Below, in pieces: positions 9,215-18,033 of a DNA stretch of 64,000 bases (positions are counted from its first letter, which is position 1; each line of letters begins with the position of its first letter). The position numbers and the translations under genes were made by a program. The stretch is from Alteromonadaceae bacterium M269 (GTDB lineage: Bacteria > Pseudomonadota > Gammaproteobacteria > Enterobacterales > Alteromonadaceae): NCBI GenBank assembly GCA_004353515.1, contig SMNZ01000002.1, forward strand, positions 62,001 through 126,000. The letters run 5' to 3'. The notes under the pieces were generated by a model. The model was not told where the DNA came from. It saw only the letters and a list, made by a program, of their open reading frames with translations, and ran no database searches.

Positions 9215-9259
9215 TGTGTTTAAGATAATGCTAATTCCTATCGTTGTCCAGCTTTTAAA

Positions 9260-10294
9260 CTAATTTGAATTTGAAGTAGATTCTCGAATAACCAGCTCAG
9301 GCTCAAAATGCTGATGAGCGACTGATGATTTAGCCGCAGTTTTACTTCTATTGAGGTTGATTTGGCTAATGAGCTGAGACGCGGCTTGGCGCGCGATTAA
9401 GTTTGTCGGTTGTGCTGCTGTGGTAAGCTTCGGCCAAGTCTGACGAGAAAAGGGACTATCCTCAAATCCGGCGATTGCGAGCTGCTTAGGAATTTCTACA
9501 CCGGCTAACCGTGCTGCAAATAATGCACCCGCGGCTATTTCATCGTTACAGCAAAAAACAGCTGATGGAGGCTTTGCAAGGCCAAGTAATTGTTGGGCTC
9601 CAACGACACCTGACTCGAAAGAATATTGACCATCGACCTGGTATTCGTCTCGGGGCTCGATGTTGTTTTCCTTCAACGCATCTAAGTATCCTCGATGACG
9701 TTCACCGGTAGAGCGGTGATCCTGCTCACCACTGATAAAGGCAATATCGTTATGTCCTTGTTCTATCAAATGCTCAGTGATTTTATGTGCTGCCGCATAA
9801 TCGTGAACAAAAACGCAAGGCGTGGATTCTTTTTGTTCTGTTGTGCCTGGAATAATCCGAACAAAATGCAGATCAATCTCAGATAAAGCCTCAAGTATAT
9901 GCGGCATTTCTGAAAGAGGAGGCGATAGTATCAGACCCGCCAAACGTGAGCGGCTCACCATGTTTTTGAGCTCTTGGATGATATTGTCGCTCTGCGCATC
10001 GCACGGGTGAATAATCAGTTCGTAATCTTTTTCCCGACACTCGTCTAAAATCCCCTTTTGCATATCAATCACGTAATAAGCGTTAGGGTTGTCGTATACA
10101 TAGCCAATCGCAAAAGAGTGATTTCCCGCGAGATTACGTGCGGCTAAGTTAGGTTGATAGTCTAATTTGGCTATTGCATCTCTGACTTTATCGACAGTGG
10201 ATTGCCTGACAGAGTTCTCTAAATTGATAACTCGAGAAACCGTTTTTAGCGAAACGCCCGCTAGCTCAGCAACGTCTTTTATTGTGGATTTCAT
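9260..10294 (-). CDS. nagR: LacI-family repressor NagR
   Basis: A 344-residue LacI/GalR regulator. The N-terminus TIKDVAELAGVSLKTVSRVI is the canonical LacI helix-turn-helix, followed by the minor-groove hinge helix (PNLAARNLAG) and a periplasmic-binding-protein-like sugar domain ending in AIAGFEDSPFSRQTWPKLTT. It lies directly upstream of the GlcNAc operon on the same strand, with a perfect palindrome in between. In this order of bacteria the GlcNAc regulator is of the LacI type. The inducer (GlcNAc or GlcNAc-6-P) cannot be read here. Confidence 0.87.
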   Translation of the reverse strand: MKSTIKDVAELAGVSLKTVSRVINLENSVRQSTVDKVRDAIAKLDYQPNLAARNLAGNHSFAIGYVYDNPNAYYVIDMQKGILDECREKDYELIIHPCDAQSDNIIQELKNMVSRSRLAGLILSPPLSEMPHILEALSEIDLHFVRIIPGTTEQKESTPCVFVHDYAAAHKITEHLIEQGHNDIAFISGEQDHRSTGERHRGYLDALKENNIEPRDEYQVDGQYSFESGVVGAQQLLGLAKPPSAVFCCNDEIAAGALFAARLAGVEIPKQLAIAGFEDSPFSRQTWPKLTTAAQPTNLIARQAASQLISQINLNRSKTAAKSSVAHQHFEPELVIRESTSNSN

Positions 10295-10623
10295 GTATGA
10301 TTAAACGAATTGAAGTGACCTTAGATATAAACGCTTGAGGTTCTACTGTCTAGCGATATTTATCGTACGAATGCAAATTAAATCACTGCTCGGACCACAA
10401 ATGCAATCTTAATTTTTAGCTTAAGGTTAAGCTTTGTGGCTAAAAAATACTGCTAAATGCCTTGTGATTGTACATTGTGTTTAGTGCTATATATTCATTA
10501 ATAATCAGTTGCTTACGAGTACTTCCTGTATTCTTTTTACTAATGAATGTTAGATTGTATTTGTATTAACACTAATGATTGAATTTTGGTCATTCCTACT
10601 CAGAAATTAAAACATCATTAATT
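10295..10623. other. Intergenic region between nagR and a LysR gene
   Basis: No gene is visible in these 329 AT-rich bases. They should hold the nagR promoter. A nested inverted repeat occurs: AGCTTAAGGTTAAGCT at 10418-10433 inside TTTTTAGC/GCTAAAAA arms (10413-10446). On the minus strand this resembles a weak terminator for the LysR gene. Confidence 0.5.
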
Positions 10624-11478
10624 TTAAGCAGATAAGCTGCTGGTAAGAAATTCTGCTAACCGTGTGACAGTAATATCTGATGTCTTTGCAGGATATACGA
10701 GTTCAATGCCTATCTTGCCAAGTTCCGGCAAACCATCTTTTGGGCGAATAATTTTAAGATGGTCAGGTACCGTACTTCTAGCGAGAGCTGTGATGCCCAA
10801 TCCGCCTTCAATAGCGACCTTTATGCCTGCTAAATCTGGGTTGGTGTAGTTAATCTGCCAAGTTCTTTTGGCGTCAGTCAGTACTTTGATTGCCCGTTTT
10901 CTATAGATACATCCTTCAGGAGCAAAGGTGAGTAATAGTCGACTTTCCGAGTCAACTACAGGTCGTTCATTGCCAACCCAAACTAAGTCATCTATTTTGA
11001 TCAGCTCGCCTTGATATTCTTCAGGGTTATCATGCAAAACCATCACAATATCAAAGTGTTGGTTGGGTAAGCTTTTGACGAGGTTACAGCTGAGATCACT
11101 AGTCACCGATAGGTTAATGTTAGGGTAAGTCTTTACAAATTGGCTCAGCACTCGCGGTAAAAGTGTTGCCGCGAATTCACTGGGGATACCAAGCTTAATT
11201 TCACCACTGACATTGGTTGTTGTGAGATTCGCAACTGCCTCATCATTGATAGCCAATATACGTCTGGCGTAGCCCAATAATTTTTCGCCAGCGACCGTTA
11301 ATTCGATACTTTGCCCGCGCTTAGAAATCAGCTTTTGGTCAAACATGGATTCAAGACGTTTTATTTGCAGGCTTATGGCGGGTTGCGAACGCCCCAATAA
11401 GCTTCCGGCTTGTGTGAAGCTATCGAGTTCCACAATGGTAATAAATGTTCTCAATACGTCAATCGGTATGTTTTTCAT
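10624..11478 (-). CDS. LysR-type regulator divergent from glyA
   Basis: A 284-residue LysR protein with an intact N-terminal helix-turn-helix (PIDVLRTFITIVELDSFTQ, then GRSQPAISLQIKRLES) and a shortish effector-binding domain. It is transcribed away from the serine hydroxymethyltransferase gene, with 117 bp between the starts. That is the usual layout for a LysR protein regulating its divergent neighbour. The effector is unknown; a glycine, serine or one-carbon signal is only inference from the neighbour. Confidence 0.85.
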   Translation of the reverse strand: MKNIPIDVLRTFITIVELDSFTQAGSLLGRSQPAISLQIKRLESMFDQKLISKRGQSIELTVAGEKLLGYARRILAINDEAVANLTTTNVSGEIKLGIPSEFAATLLPRVLSQFVKTYPNINLSVTSDLSCNLVKSLPNQHFDIVMVLHDNPEEYQGELIKIDDLVWVGNERPVVDSESRLLLTFAPEGCIYRKRAIKVLTDAKRTWQINYTNPDLAGIKVAIEGGLGITALARSTVPDHLKIIRPKDGLPELGKIGIELVYPAKTSDITVTRLAEFLTSSLSA

Positions 11479-11595
11479 AGCTTTACAAGTGGATATTTAT
11501 AAAATTAATAATGGCATTTTTATTATAAATTTAACAAATGTTAAGGAACAGCTTAGCATCGAAAAAATTTAGATTAAACTTATAAGGCAATACCT

Positions 11596-12855
11596 ATGTT
11601 CCATCATGATCAAACCATTCAAAACATCGATCCTGACTTGTGGTCAGCAATTGAGTCTGAGCACACAAGACAAGAAGAACATATTGAGCTTATTGCCTCT
11701 GAAAACTACGCCAGCCCAGCAGTTATGCAAGCACAGGGTACTCAGTTAACTAACAAGTATGCAGAAGGTTACCCTCAGAAACGTTATTACGGCGGATGTG
11801 AGCACGTTGATGTTGTTGAGCAATTGGCGATTGACCGTGCTAAGGCATTATTTGGTGCTGAATATGCTAACGTTCAACCGCATTCAGGCTCGCAAGCTAA
11901 TGCAGCTGTTTACATGGCGTTGTTGCAAGCTGGCGATACCTTTTTAGGGCTTTCATTGGATCATGGTGGTCACTTAACTCACGGTGCTAAGCCCAATTTC
12001 TCGGGTAAGTTGTACAACGCGGTTCAATACGGCTTGAATCCTGAAACTGGAGAAGTTGATTACGATCAGGTTGAAGCTTTAGCGCTAGAACACAAACCTA
12101 AAATGATTGTCGCAGGATTCTCTGCATATTCAGGCGTGATGGATTGGCAACGCTTCCGTGATATCGCGGATAAAGTGGGTGCTTACCTATTTGTTGATAT
12201 GGCGCACGTTGCTGGCTTAGTCGCTGCGGGTGTTTATCCAAACCCTGTACCTTTTGCCGATGTAGTTACCACTACCACTCATAAAACATTAAGAGGCCCG
12301 CGTGGGGGCTTGATCCTCACTAGAGGAAACCCTGATTTAGACAAGAAGTTTAATTCTCTGATTTTCCCAGGTATTCAAGGTGGGCCTTTGATGCACGTGA
12401 TTGCTGCTAAAGCGGTGGCCTTTCACGAAGCACTCCAAGATGACTTTAAAGCGTACCAGCAGCAAGTCGTTGTAAACGCGCAAGTGATGGTGAAAACCTT
12501 CCAAGAGCGTGGCTACAAAATTGTTTCTGACAAAACAGAAAACCACCTTTTCTTAGTGGATCTAATTGCTCAAGGGATTACAGGTAAAGAAGCTGACGCT
12601 GCATTGGGTGCCGCGAACATTACAGTTAACAAAAATACCGTACCGAACGACCCACAATCACCTTTTGTCACCAGTGGTATTCGAATTGGAACGCCTGCGG
12701 TAACAACACGTGGCATGAAAGAAAAAGAAATGGTGCTATTAGGCAATTGGATATGTGATGTCTTGGATGATGTTAATAGCCCAACTGTTATCGAAGAAAT
12801 AAAACAGAAAGTCCTGTGGTTATGTGAATCTTTCCCGGTTTATAGCAAGTCGTAA
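11596..12855 (+). CDS. glyA: Serine hydroxymethyltransferase
   Basis: A 419-residue PLP enzyme of normal GlyA length, interconverting serine and glycine with tetrahydrofolate. Seen are [40 protein letters not shown], the cofactor lysine K230 in [14 protein letters not shown], and [13 protein letters not shown]. It stands alone with its own terminator and a divergent LysR gene. That suggests a specially regulated, perhaps second, copy used in amino-acid catabolism rather than the housekeeping gene. Whether another glyA exists lies outside this window. Confidence 0.95.
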   Translation: MFHHDQTIQNIDPDLWSAIESEHTRQEEHIELIASENYASPAVMQAQGTQLTNKYAEGYPQKRYYGGCEHVDVVEQLAIDRAKALFGAEYANVQPHSGSQANAAVYMALLQAGDTFLGLSLDHGGHLTHGAKPNFSGKLYNAVQYGLNPETGEVDYDQVEALALEHKPKMIVAGFSAYSGVMDWQRFRDIADKVGAYLFVDMAHVAGLVAAGVYPNPVPFADVVTTTTHKTLRGPRGGLILTRGNPDLDKKFNSLIFPGIQGGPLMHVIAAKAVAFHEALQDDFKAYQQQVVVNAQVMVKTFQERGYKIVSDKTENHLFLVDLIAQGITGKEADAALGAANITVNKNTVPNDPQSPFVTSGIRIGTPAVTTRGMKEKEMVLLGNWICDVLDDVNSPTVIEEIKQKVLWLCESFPVYSKS

Positions 12856-12876
12856 TTCGATATCGATGTTTTCATA

Positions 12877-12899
12877 GAAGCGCCTCGTTAAGGCGCTTC
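12877..12899 (+). terminator. Terminator hairpin after glyA
   Basis: A 9-bp perfect stem GAAGCGCCT/AGGCGCTTC with loop CGTTA lies 21 bases after the glyA stop. The following T-tract is weak (TATTCAATTT). Confidence 0.7.
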
Positions 12900-13265
12900 T
12901 ATTCAATTTCCCTCTAGTTATCCTCTTAAAAATCCCTTCGAACTATCAGAAATTTAATTCTGCTAAAAAGACTCTCATTGGCTGTTTTTCGAAGGAAAAT
13001 TTCACATCTGATCGAAAAACAATCTTGTGTATATTGTATACAGTATACTATTATCGATTTGTGGTGAGAAAATAAATTCTCATTACAGGGGCTGAACAAT
13101 ACTGAGAGTTCGGCATTTTTTTAATCGCTATAATCCTAATTCAGGACATAGAATGTCCGAGGAATAGAAGACTATGTACTTGAATAAACTAATATTATTG
13201 GAGAGCATATTCGCATGTAGTAATAGATTTTGCTTTGTGATCCAATTGGTGAGGTTAGGTTTTAA
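12900..13265. other. Long untranslated region before the metalloprotease gene
   Basis: No gene is visible. The stretch holds the GTATACAGTATAC operator (13036-13048) and a small hairpin GGACAT-AGA-ATGTCC at 13143-13157. It probably contains the promoter and the start of a long leader for the gene at 13341. Confidence 0.5.
13036..13048. promoter_or_regulatory. Candidate GntR operator upstream of the metalloprotease
   Basis: GTATACAGTATAC, flanked as TTGTATACAGTATACTA, is a near-palindrome. It matches 12 of 13 bases of a site in front of the GntR gene (16072-16084). The size and symmetry fit FCD-type GntR operators. Confidence 0.6.
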
Positions 13266-13332
13266 CCGGTGCAGCGCAGGTCTGCTTACCGGCTTTATTT
13301 GTCCTAGGTTAGGGTTGAGTAACCCACTAGGG
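13266..13332 (+). promoter_or_regulatory. Structured leader that may hide the ribosome-binding site
   Basis: Two adjacent hairpins precede the start codon at 13341. The first pairs CCGGTGCAG (13266-13274) with CTGC and ACCGG (ending 13292). The second pairs CCTAG (13303-13307) with CTAGG (13327-13331) around an inner GGGTT/AACCC stem. The AGGG likely used as ribosome-binding site falls in the last strand. It does not match the c-di-GMP-I riboswitch core as I know it. Confidence 0.4.
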
Positions 13333-13340
13333 TAAAACAA

Positions 13341-15278
13341 ATGAACAACAGGAAACTTAAATACAAACTGCTGACGTCGGCATGCCTTTTAGGCATGGCT
13401 TATACGACTTCTGCTCTAGCGCAGTCGCAATACTGCACGGCGAATGGTGGCAATACTTATGAATGGATCGATTCTGTTTCAATTGATGGGTATACAAATA
13501 CATCAGGTGGGCAGGGCAGAGACAACGGCCTAGATGGCTATTCTGATTTTACAAGCCAAACTGTCTCTTTGACTCAAGGGACGGTTTCATTAACGCCTGG
13601 ATTTAGAGCGGGTGCTTATCCTGAGTACTGGACAATTTGGATAGATACCAACCAAAACGGTGAGTTTGAGCAGAATGAGAAAGTCCTAAGCAATTTATCC
13701 GGCAATGGTGCCGTCACCGGAAATATCAATGTTCCAACAGTGACTCAGCCCACGACAACGCGTATGCGTATTGCAATGAAGTATAACTCGGAAGCAACGC
13801 AGGCTTGTGGTGGTATTGGTAGCGGTGAAGTGGAAGATTACACCGTCTTTATCGACAATGATGGCGGTGACCCGACGCCAACAAATATGCCTGATGCATG
13901 TCAAAACAACCCACCTTTTGAGGGACGTAACTTAGTTGATGGGCAAGCTGTATGTATGCCTGCAACCTCTAAGCATGCCAGCTTCAGTATTCCGAATTCT
14001 AATGAATACGACAGTATTGCTATCAGTACATCCCATGGGATAGGGAATCTCACCCTAGCTGCTAAAAACGGCGGCGGGTTCCCTCAAGCGGGAGATGATA
14101 GCCCTCGTTCGAAACATGTGGGTAACTCTGAATGTGTGATTATCAACAATCCTTCGGATTATTGGACAAATGTGATTGCCCGAGGTCTCTTTAAAGATGC
14201 TTCTATTGTTGCAGATCTAGGCGCTACTTCATGTAGGGTGACACCCGGAGAAGTAGATAATGGTAATGAAGGTTATGCCTTTGACTCAGTGAATGTTGTT
14301 GTCTATCAATTTAGCTTTAACGATACACCACTTGAATGGTCTCTCGATCAAATTCAACAAGATATGGCAACAGTTAAGCAATACTACGACGAGCAGTCTT
14401 ACGGTCGGTTTAACGTGACCTGGGATATTAAGCCGCCGATTTTTATCAACGAAAGTAAGTCTGTTTACGATCGGGATACGCCTGCGTGGAGAGACCTATT
14501 CCGTTCACGGATTAGGAGTTCAGGTGTTGATCCTGATTTCCCAGGTGAAGCGACTATTATTTTAATGGCCGCACCTCAGGTGGCTAACCTCAATTCACAG
14601 GCAGGGCCTCCGCTAATGGAGATCTACCATCACGCACCAGGAACAATTGCGCATGAAATGGGACATGCTTTAGGGCTAAGGCATTCCATGGCGGTAGAGG
14701 CGGGCAATAGTATTTTGCGCTCCAATAACGATACCATCACCAACTATGGCAATGTTTACGCCATGATGGGCATGGGCGCGCACACATTGGAAGAATACAA
14801 TCTGATGTTCAAGAGCTATTTCAACTGGATTAGAGACAGTGAAGTTCCGGTTGTTTCAACATCAGGCGTTTACCGTATTCATGCTTTCGATCACGGCACA
14901 GCGGCAGGTACTAATGCGCCAGGAGAGATAGGCATTCGACTTAAATCTGGAGACGGAAATCTAACCTACTGGCTGGAATATCGTACGACTAATCCAAGAT
15001 ACCCCAATACCAAAAACGGCATTTTGGTGAATTTGCAGGGGTATCTGGAGAATGAGGCTGATCCGGCTTTTTGGAATCATCGATCCGCTATGTTGGATAT
15101 GAACCCGAACTCTCAAAGCACCGCCAATTGGAATCTGGAAGACCAAACAGACTCTGAGCTAGAAATTGGTAAAAGTTTCACTGATCCATGGGGAGGTTTC
15201 CGAATTACGCTTATTGCTAAAGGCGGCGCTGAGGACACTGCTTCTGCGTGGATAGATGTGCGCGTGGAGATGTTTTAG
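13341..15278 (+). CDS. Secreted zinc metalloprotease with GEVED domain (M11/M6-like)
   Basis: A 645-residue exported protein. A signal peptide (about residues 1-27, ending ALAQ) is followed by a GEVED domain (about 30-175, with the IDTNQNGEFE and GEVEDYTVF motifs). Next comes a segment resembling a pre-peptidase domain, then a metalloprotease domain whose zinc motif HEMGHALGLRH starts at residue 438. A downstream YAMMGMG stretch could supply the Met-turn. This fits metzincin-type peptidases of the gametolysin (M11) or M6 kind. Cysteines near both ends of the GEVED domain could form a disulfide. The gene follows a long structured leader and an operator shared with the GntR gene. Its substrate is unknown; extracellular protein or mucin degradation is plausible. 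Confidence 0.8.
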   Translation: MNNRKLKYKLLTSACLLGMAYTTSALAQSQYCTANGGNTYEWIDSVSIDGYTNTSGGQGRDNGLDGYSDFTSQTVSLTQGTVSLTPGFRAGAYPEYWTIWIDTNQNGEFEQNEKVLSNLSGNGAVTGNINVPTVTQPTTTRMRIAMKYNSEATQACGGIGSGEVEDYTVFIDNDGGDPTPTNMPDACQNNPPFEGRNLVDGQAVCMPATSKHASFSIPNSNEYDSIAISTSHGIGNLTLAAKNGGGFPQAGDDSPRSKHVGNSECVIINNPSDYWTNVIARGLFKDASIVADLGATSCRVTPGEVDNGNEGYAFDSVNVVVYQFSFNDTPLEWSLDQIQQDMATVKQYYDEQSYGRFNVTWDIKPPIFINESKSVYDRDTPAWRDLFRSRIRSSGVDPDFPGEATIILMAAPQVANLNSQAGPPLMEIYHHAPGTIAHEMGHALGLRHSMAVEAGNSILRSNNDTITNYGNVYAMMGMGAHTLEEYNLMFKSYFNWIRDSEVPVVSTSGVYRIHAFDHGTAAGTNAPGEIGIRLKSGDGNLTYWLEYRTTNPRYPNTKNGILVNLQGYLENEADPAFWNHRSAMLDMNPNSQSTANWNLEDQTDSELEIGKSFTDPWGGFRITLIAKGGAEDTASAWIDVRVEMF

Positions 15279-15379
15279 TTAGCTTAGGCAGTATAAATTA
15301 AGATTATAAAGTCGTTGCGGTCACGATTAGTTCACTGCAACGTCTTCATCTTTTATTTAGCGAGCCTTTTTTGAGTGGC

Positions 15380-16048
15380 TTAGTCAGACTCAGTTTCTAG
15401 TTTGAGTAACAGTGACTTTAAGTCGACCTTAGCGCTGAGAATATGTTTTTTGAGATATTCACAGGCAGGTTCAATTTCTCGATTTCTACACAGTTCCAGT
15501 AGCTTACCGTGTTCATCCGGTGCTGTTGCGATGCCGCCGGCCAGTAATAAATGGACTTGGACGTAACGGCTAGAGTTTTTATTGAGAATACTGACTATCT
15601 CTGCCGTTTGAGGTCTGTCTGCTGCTGCATAGAGCGCATTGTGAAATATAGTATTGAGTTCGCCACTGGCTGCTAACTCGTTCCCTTCTCCTGAAGCTTG
15701 CTCTAACCTATGTAAGGCTTCTTCTGCTACAGCAAAATGATTTTCAGTGAGGTTAGGTATGGAGTATTTGAGTAACTCAGACTCCATCAAAGCGCGAAGT
15801 TCAAATATTTCATCGACTTGAGCTGCGGATATTTCTGATACGGTGGCGCCTTTATGGGCCTCGAAATTAACCAAGCCTTCAGCCTCAAGCTGCAACAGGG
15901 CTTCACGAACCGGGATACGGCTTACTTTCAGCTCTTCAGCCAATGCTGCCTGACGAAGAGGTTCCCCTGCTTTTATTTCTCCGTTGAGAATTTTATCCCG
16001 TATTGCTTCTGTGACCAGTTGTGTGCGCGTTTTATGAATTATCGCCAT
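15380..16048 (-). CDS. GntR-family regulator (FCD/FadR subfamily)
   Basis: A 222-residue protein with an N-terminal winged helix (EAIRDKILNGEIKAGEPLRQ, then VSRIPVREALLQLEAEGLV) and an all-helical FCD ligand domain. The FCD metal-binding residues appear as an Asp/His pattern (FHNALYAAADRP and later HILSAK). It converges on the metalloprotease gene. An operator-like GTATGCAGTATAC lies 24 bp upstream of its start and a near-identical copy precedes the metalloprotease. Autoregulation plus control of the protease is inferred. The effector is probably a small organic acid, as for other FCD proteins. Confidence 0.88.
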   Translation of the reverse strand: MAIIHKTRTQLVTEAIRDKILNGEIKAGEPLRQAALAEELKVSRIPVREALLQLEAEGLVNFEAHKGATVSEISAAQVDEIFELRALMESELLKYSIPNLTENHFAVAEEALHRLEQASGEGNELAASGELNTIFHNALYAAADRPQTAEIVSILNKNSSRYVQVHLLLAGGIATAPDEHGKLLELCRNREIEPACEYLKKHILSAKVDLKSLLLKLETESD

Positions 16049-16071
16049 CGCATCGCCATTTATTGTATTTT

Positions 16072-16084
16072 GTATGCAGTATAC
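16072..16084. promoter_or_regulatory. Candidate GntR operator (autoregulation)
   Basis: GTATGCAGTATAC sits just upstream of the GntR start and differs by one base from the site at 13036-13048. Flanking bases TTG and C(C/T)T are also similar. Confidence 0.6.
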
Positions 16085-16138
16085 CTTCTTATACTAAAAT
16101 TCACATCTCTTAGCGCTATTTTTACCGTGAGCCCGCGG

Positions 16139-16714
16139 TTACAGGCCAAGTAGAGCGATAGACTCCTGAGAAAGCGCATGCAATCTCTCTTTTGAATAGC
16201 CTAATTTGCACATAAGGCGAAAGCCCATATAACTTGCCATGACATTATCGACTCGCGCATTTATTTGTTCTTCAGTGTGATTTTCTGCTTGCAGCGAGAA
16301 GTGAGCTAAGAACACATCAGCCATAGGCTTAAAGAGATCGTTGACTCGATCTGCGACTTGTTTGTCTTTTGCACCCAGTTCGCTGGCGGCATCACAAAGC
16401 AGGCAGCCTCGATGATCGTTCTCTTGGTTTGCGTAACGAATCGCATGAGCCAGGACGGCGGCGTAGCCTTGTTGTATCGTTTTTGCTGTTGTCATAACAG
16501 TAACGACATTTTCAATTTCTTGTTGGCCGTAATGTTCAAGTGTTCTAAAGAAGAGTGTGCGTTTGTCTTTGTAGGCGTTGTATAAACTGCCGCGTTTGAT
16601 TTGCGTAGCTTGCTCTAGATCTTCTGTCGAGGTAGACGCATACCCCTTTTGCCAGAACACATCCATAGCTTCACTAAGCACTTTGTTTTCATCGAATTTT
16701 CGTGGTCTTGGCAT
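16139..16714 (-). CDS. TetR-family regulator
   Basis: A 191-residue TetR/AcrR protein. The N-terminus PRPRKFDENKVLSEAMDVFW begins the DNA-binding domain, followed by GYASTSTEDLEQATQIKRGS and LYNAYKDKRTLFFRTLEHYG. The C-terminal domain has the CLLCDAASELGAKD segment common in this subgroup. It is divergent from the cytochrome P460 gene, with 114 bp between starts, and an inverted repeat lies in the gap. It probably represses itself and the cytochrome; the ligand is unknown. Confidence 0.87.
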   Translation of the reverse strand: MPRPRKFDENKVLSEAMDVFWQKGYASTSTEDLEQATQIKRGSLYNAYKDKRTLFFRTLEHYGQQEIENVVTVMTTAKTIQQGYAAVLAHAIRYANQENDHRGCLLCDAASELGAKDKQVADRVNDLFKPMADVFLAHFSLQAENHTEEQINARVDNVMASYMGFRLMCKLGYSKERLHALSQESIALLGL

Positions 16715-16750
16715 GAATACCTACTGCTGAATATTAATTTTTATATGAAT

Positions 16751-16797
16751 ATACCAAAATGAATTTGCAAAATACATGAAGTGAATTATATTGGTAT
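16751..16797. promoter_or_regulatory. Inverted repeat between TetR and cytochrome P460 genes
   Basis: ATACCAA (16751-16757) and TTGGTAT (16791-16797) form 7-bp inverted arms around 33 bases in the divergent promoter region. This could be a pair of TetR half-sites. The wide spacing makes it less certain than a compact palindrome. Confidence 0.4.
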
Positions 16798-16828
16798 GAG
16801 TGTTCAAAAACCAGTTGAAGGAAACTAG

Positions 16829-17428
16829 ATGAAACTTTTATCTTTACGCTCGATATTAGCGAGTACTTTAGTTGTTTTAGGGATGGCTAGCGCAGGTGCT
16901 GTCCCGTTGAAGGATGTTGTTAGTTCTGATGGAACGCCCTTATTGCCAGAAAATTATAGAAGCTGGGAGTTTCTTGGGACCTTTTCAGGGTTAGCGCCTG
17001 ATAAAAACGGTTCGCACGAAATGCATACTGTTTATGCGAGCCCGGGAACTGTTGAGTACTATCAGGAGAATGGCCAGTATCCCGATGGGGCAGTTTTGGT
17101 TAAAGAGGTAATGGAAACGGATACAGAAAACCTAACAACCGGGCGTATCTCCTATGCAACTAAAACTAAGGGGTGGTTTGTTTGGATTAAAGATCGCAAG
17201 AATAGATACCCAGAGAGTAAATTATGGGGCGATGGTTGGGGCTGGGCATTTTATGCTGCTGGTGACAAACCTGCTTTGCAGACAAAAGACTATAAAACAG
17301 ATTGTTTAGGTTGCCATGTTCCTGCTAAAGACACTGATTATTCCTATGTTAGAGGCTATCCGGTTTTAGGAACTGGACATGGAGCATCTAAGTCAGCTGG
17401 ACAATCAATGACGAGCTCTGAAGAATAA
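16829..17428 (+). CDS. Periplasmic cytochrome P460-family protein
   Basis: A 199-residue exported protein with a signal peptide (about residues 1-24, cut after ASAGA) and a single c-type heme motif CLGCH at residues 159-163. The body has the P460 signature flow (SWEFLGTFSG, HTVYASPGTVEYYQENGQYP, DGAVLVKE, GWGWAFYAA). Characterised P460 cytochromes oxidise hydroxylamine or detoxify NO-related species, but many relatives are untested. It is a single gene divergent from a TetR regulator. No partner oxidoreductase is next to it, so the function is assigned at family level only. Confidence 0.87.
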   Translation: MKLLSLRSILASTLVVLGMASAGAVPLKDVVSSDGTPLLPENYRSWEFLGTFSGLAPDKNGSHEMHTVYASPGTVEYYQENGQYPDGAVLVKEVMETDTENLTTGRISYATKTKGWFVWIKDRKNRYPESKLWGDGWGWAFYAAGDKPALQTKDYKTDCLGCHVPAKDTDYSYVRGYPVLGTGHGASKSAGQSMTSSEE

Positions 17429-17573
17429 CATTGCACTTCTATATCTCGGTGCTAAACAAAGATCAGCAGACCCTAACTCTGCATGAACATTCATATTAGT
17501 ACCGGGATATCATCGTTCTCATTTATTTCTACTAAGCTAAGTTTTTTAATTTTCTAACAAAACTCTTTTTAAA

Positions 17574-17624
17574 ACCAATTGACGGTCGGTTTTCGTATTG
17601 TTACTGTACCGATTGCTAATAGGT
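17574..17624. promoter_or_regulatory. Two ACC-n11-GGT operators before the BlaI-like gene
   Basis: Two 17-bp sites occur: ACCAATTGACGGTCGGT at 17574-17590 and ACCGATTGCTAATAGGT at 17608-17624, with centres 34 bp apart. The first sits in a longer AAAACC...GGTTTT palindrome. Two matching sites flank the start of the HupE gene at 19077. They are the best candidates for the binding sites of the BlaI-like repressor. Confidence 0.65.
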
Positions 17625-17646
17625 TTTTAAGAATAAGGCAAGTTAA

Positions 17647-18033
17647 ATGCAACTTGGGAAGTTAGAAAAATTAGTACTGCACTATTTGTGGCAACATGGT
17701 ACGGCGGATGTTAAGCGAGTTTTTGCGCATTTCGAGAAAATCCGTGGTGGAAGCCTCAATACTTATCAAAGCACGCTCGACCGTTTGTATAAGAAAGGCC
17801 TGTTATCTCGAGTTAAAGAAGGTCACGCGTTCCAATACAGTGCTAAAGTTGAGCGACATGAGCTGATTGGTCAGATTATAAAATCGGTCACTAGCGATTT
17901 TGTGGCCGAAGACGATAGCAGTCTTGTTGCGGCTTTTTCTTCTATGTCCAAAGACTTCAATGAAGATCAACTGAATAAGCTCGAAGCTTTGATCGAAGAA
18001 CAGCGACAGAAGCTAAAGCAAGGCAACTCATGA
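17647..18033 (+). CDS. BlaI/MecI/CopY-family repressor
   Basis: A 128-residue winged-helix protein of the penicillinase-repressor family. Seen are LGKLEKLVLHYLWQHGTADV, the recognition-helix region LNTYQSTLDRLYKKGLLSR and a C-terminal dimerisation helix. Such repressors are released from DNA by proteolysis (BlaI, MecI) or by metal (CopY). No CopY-type C-terminal CxC metal hook is present, so the proteolytic mode is more likely. The stop overlaps the M56 protease start by 4 bp (18030-18033). Its targets are inferred to be its own promoter and the HupE operon downstream. Confidence 0.87.
   Translation: MQLGKLEKLVLHYLWQHGTADVKRVFAHFEKIRGGSLNTYQSTLDRLYKKGLLSRVKEGHAFQYSAKVERHELIGQIIKSVTSDFVAEDDSSLVAAFSSMSKDFNEDQLNKLEALIEEQRQKLKQGNS

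Noticed and set aside
13260-13340. A c-di-GMP-I (GEMM) riboswitch before the secreted protease gene
   Set aside because: GCGCAGG and a CCGG stem recall the motif, but the conserved core around ACGCAAAGCC and the receptor loop are absent. Kept only as a structured leader.
15300-15375. Hairpin CGTTGC/GCAACG after the metalloprotease gene as a terminator
   Set aside because: The loop is about 18 bases and the stem only 6 bp, so it is too weak to list.
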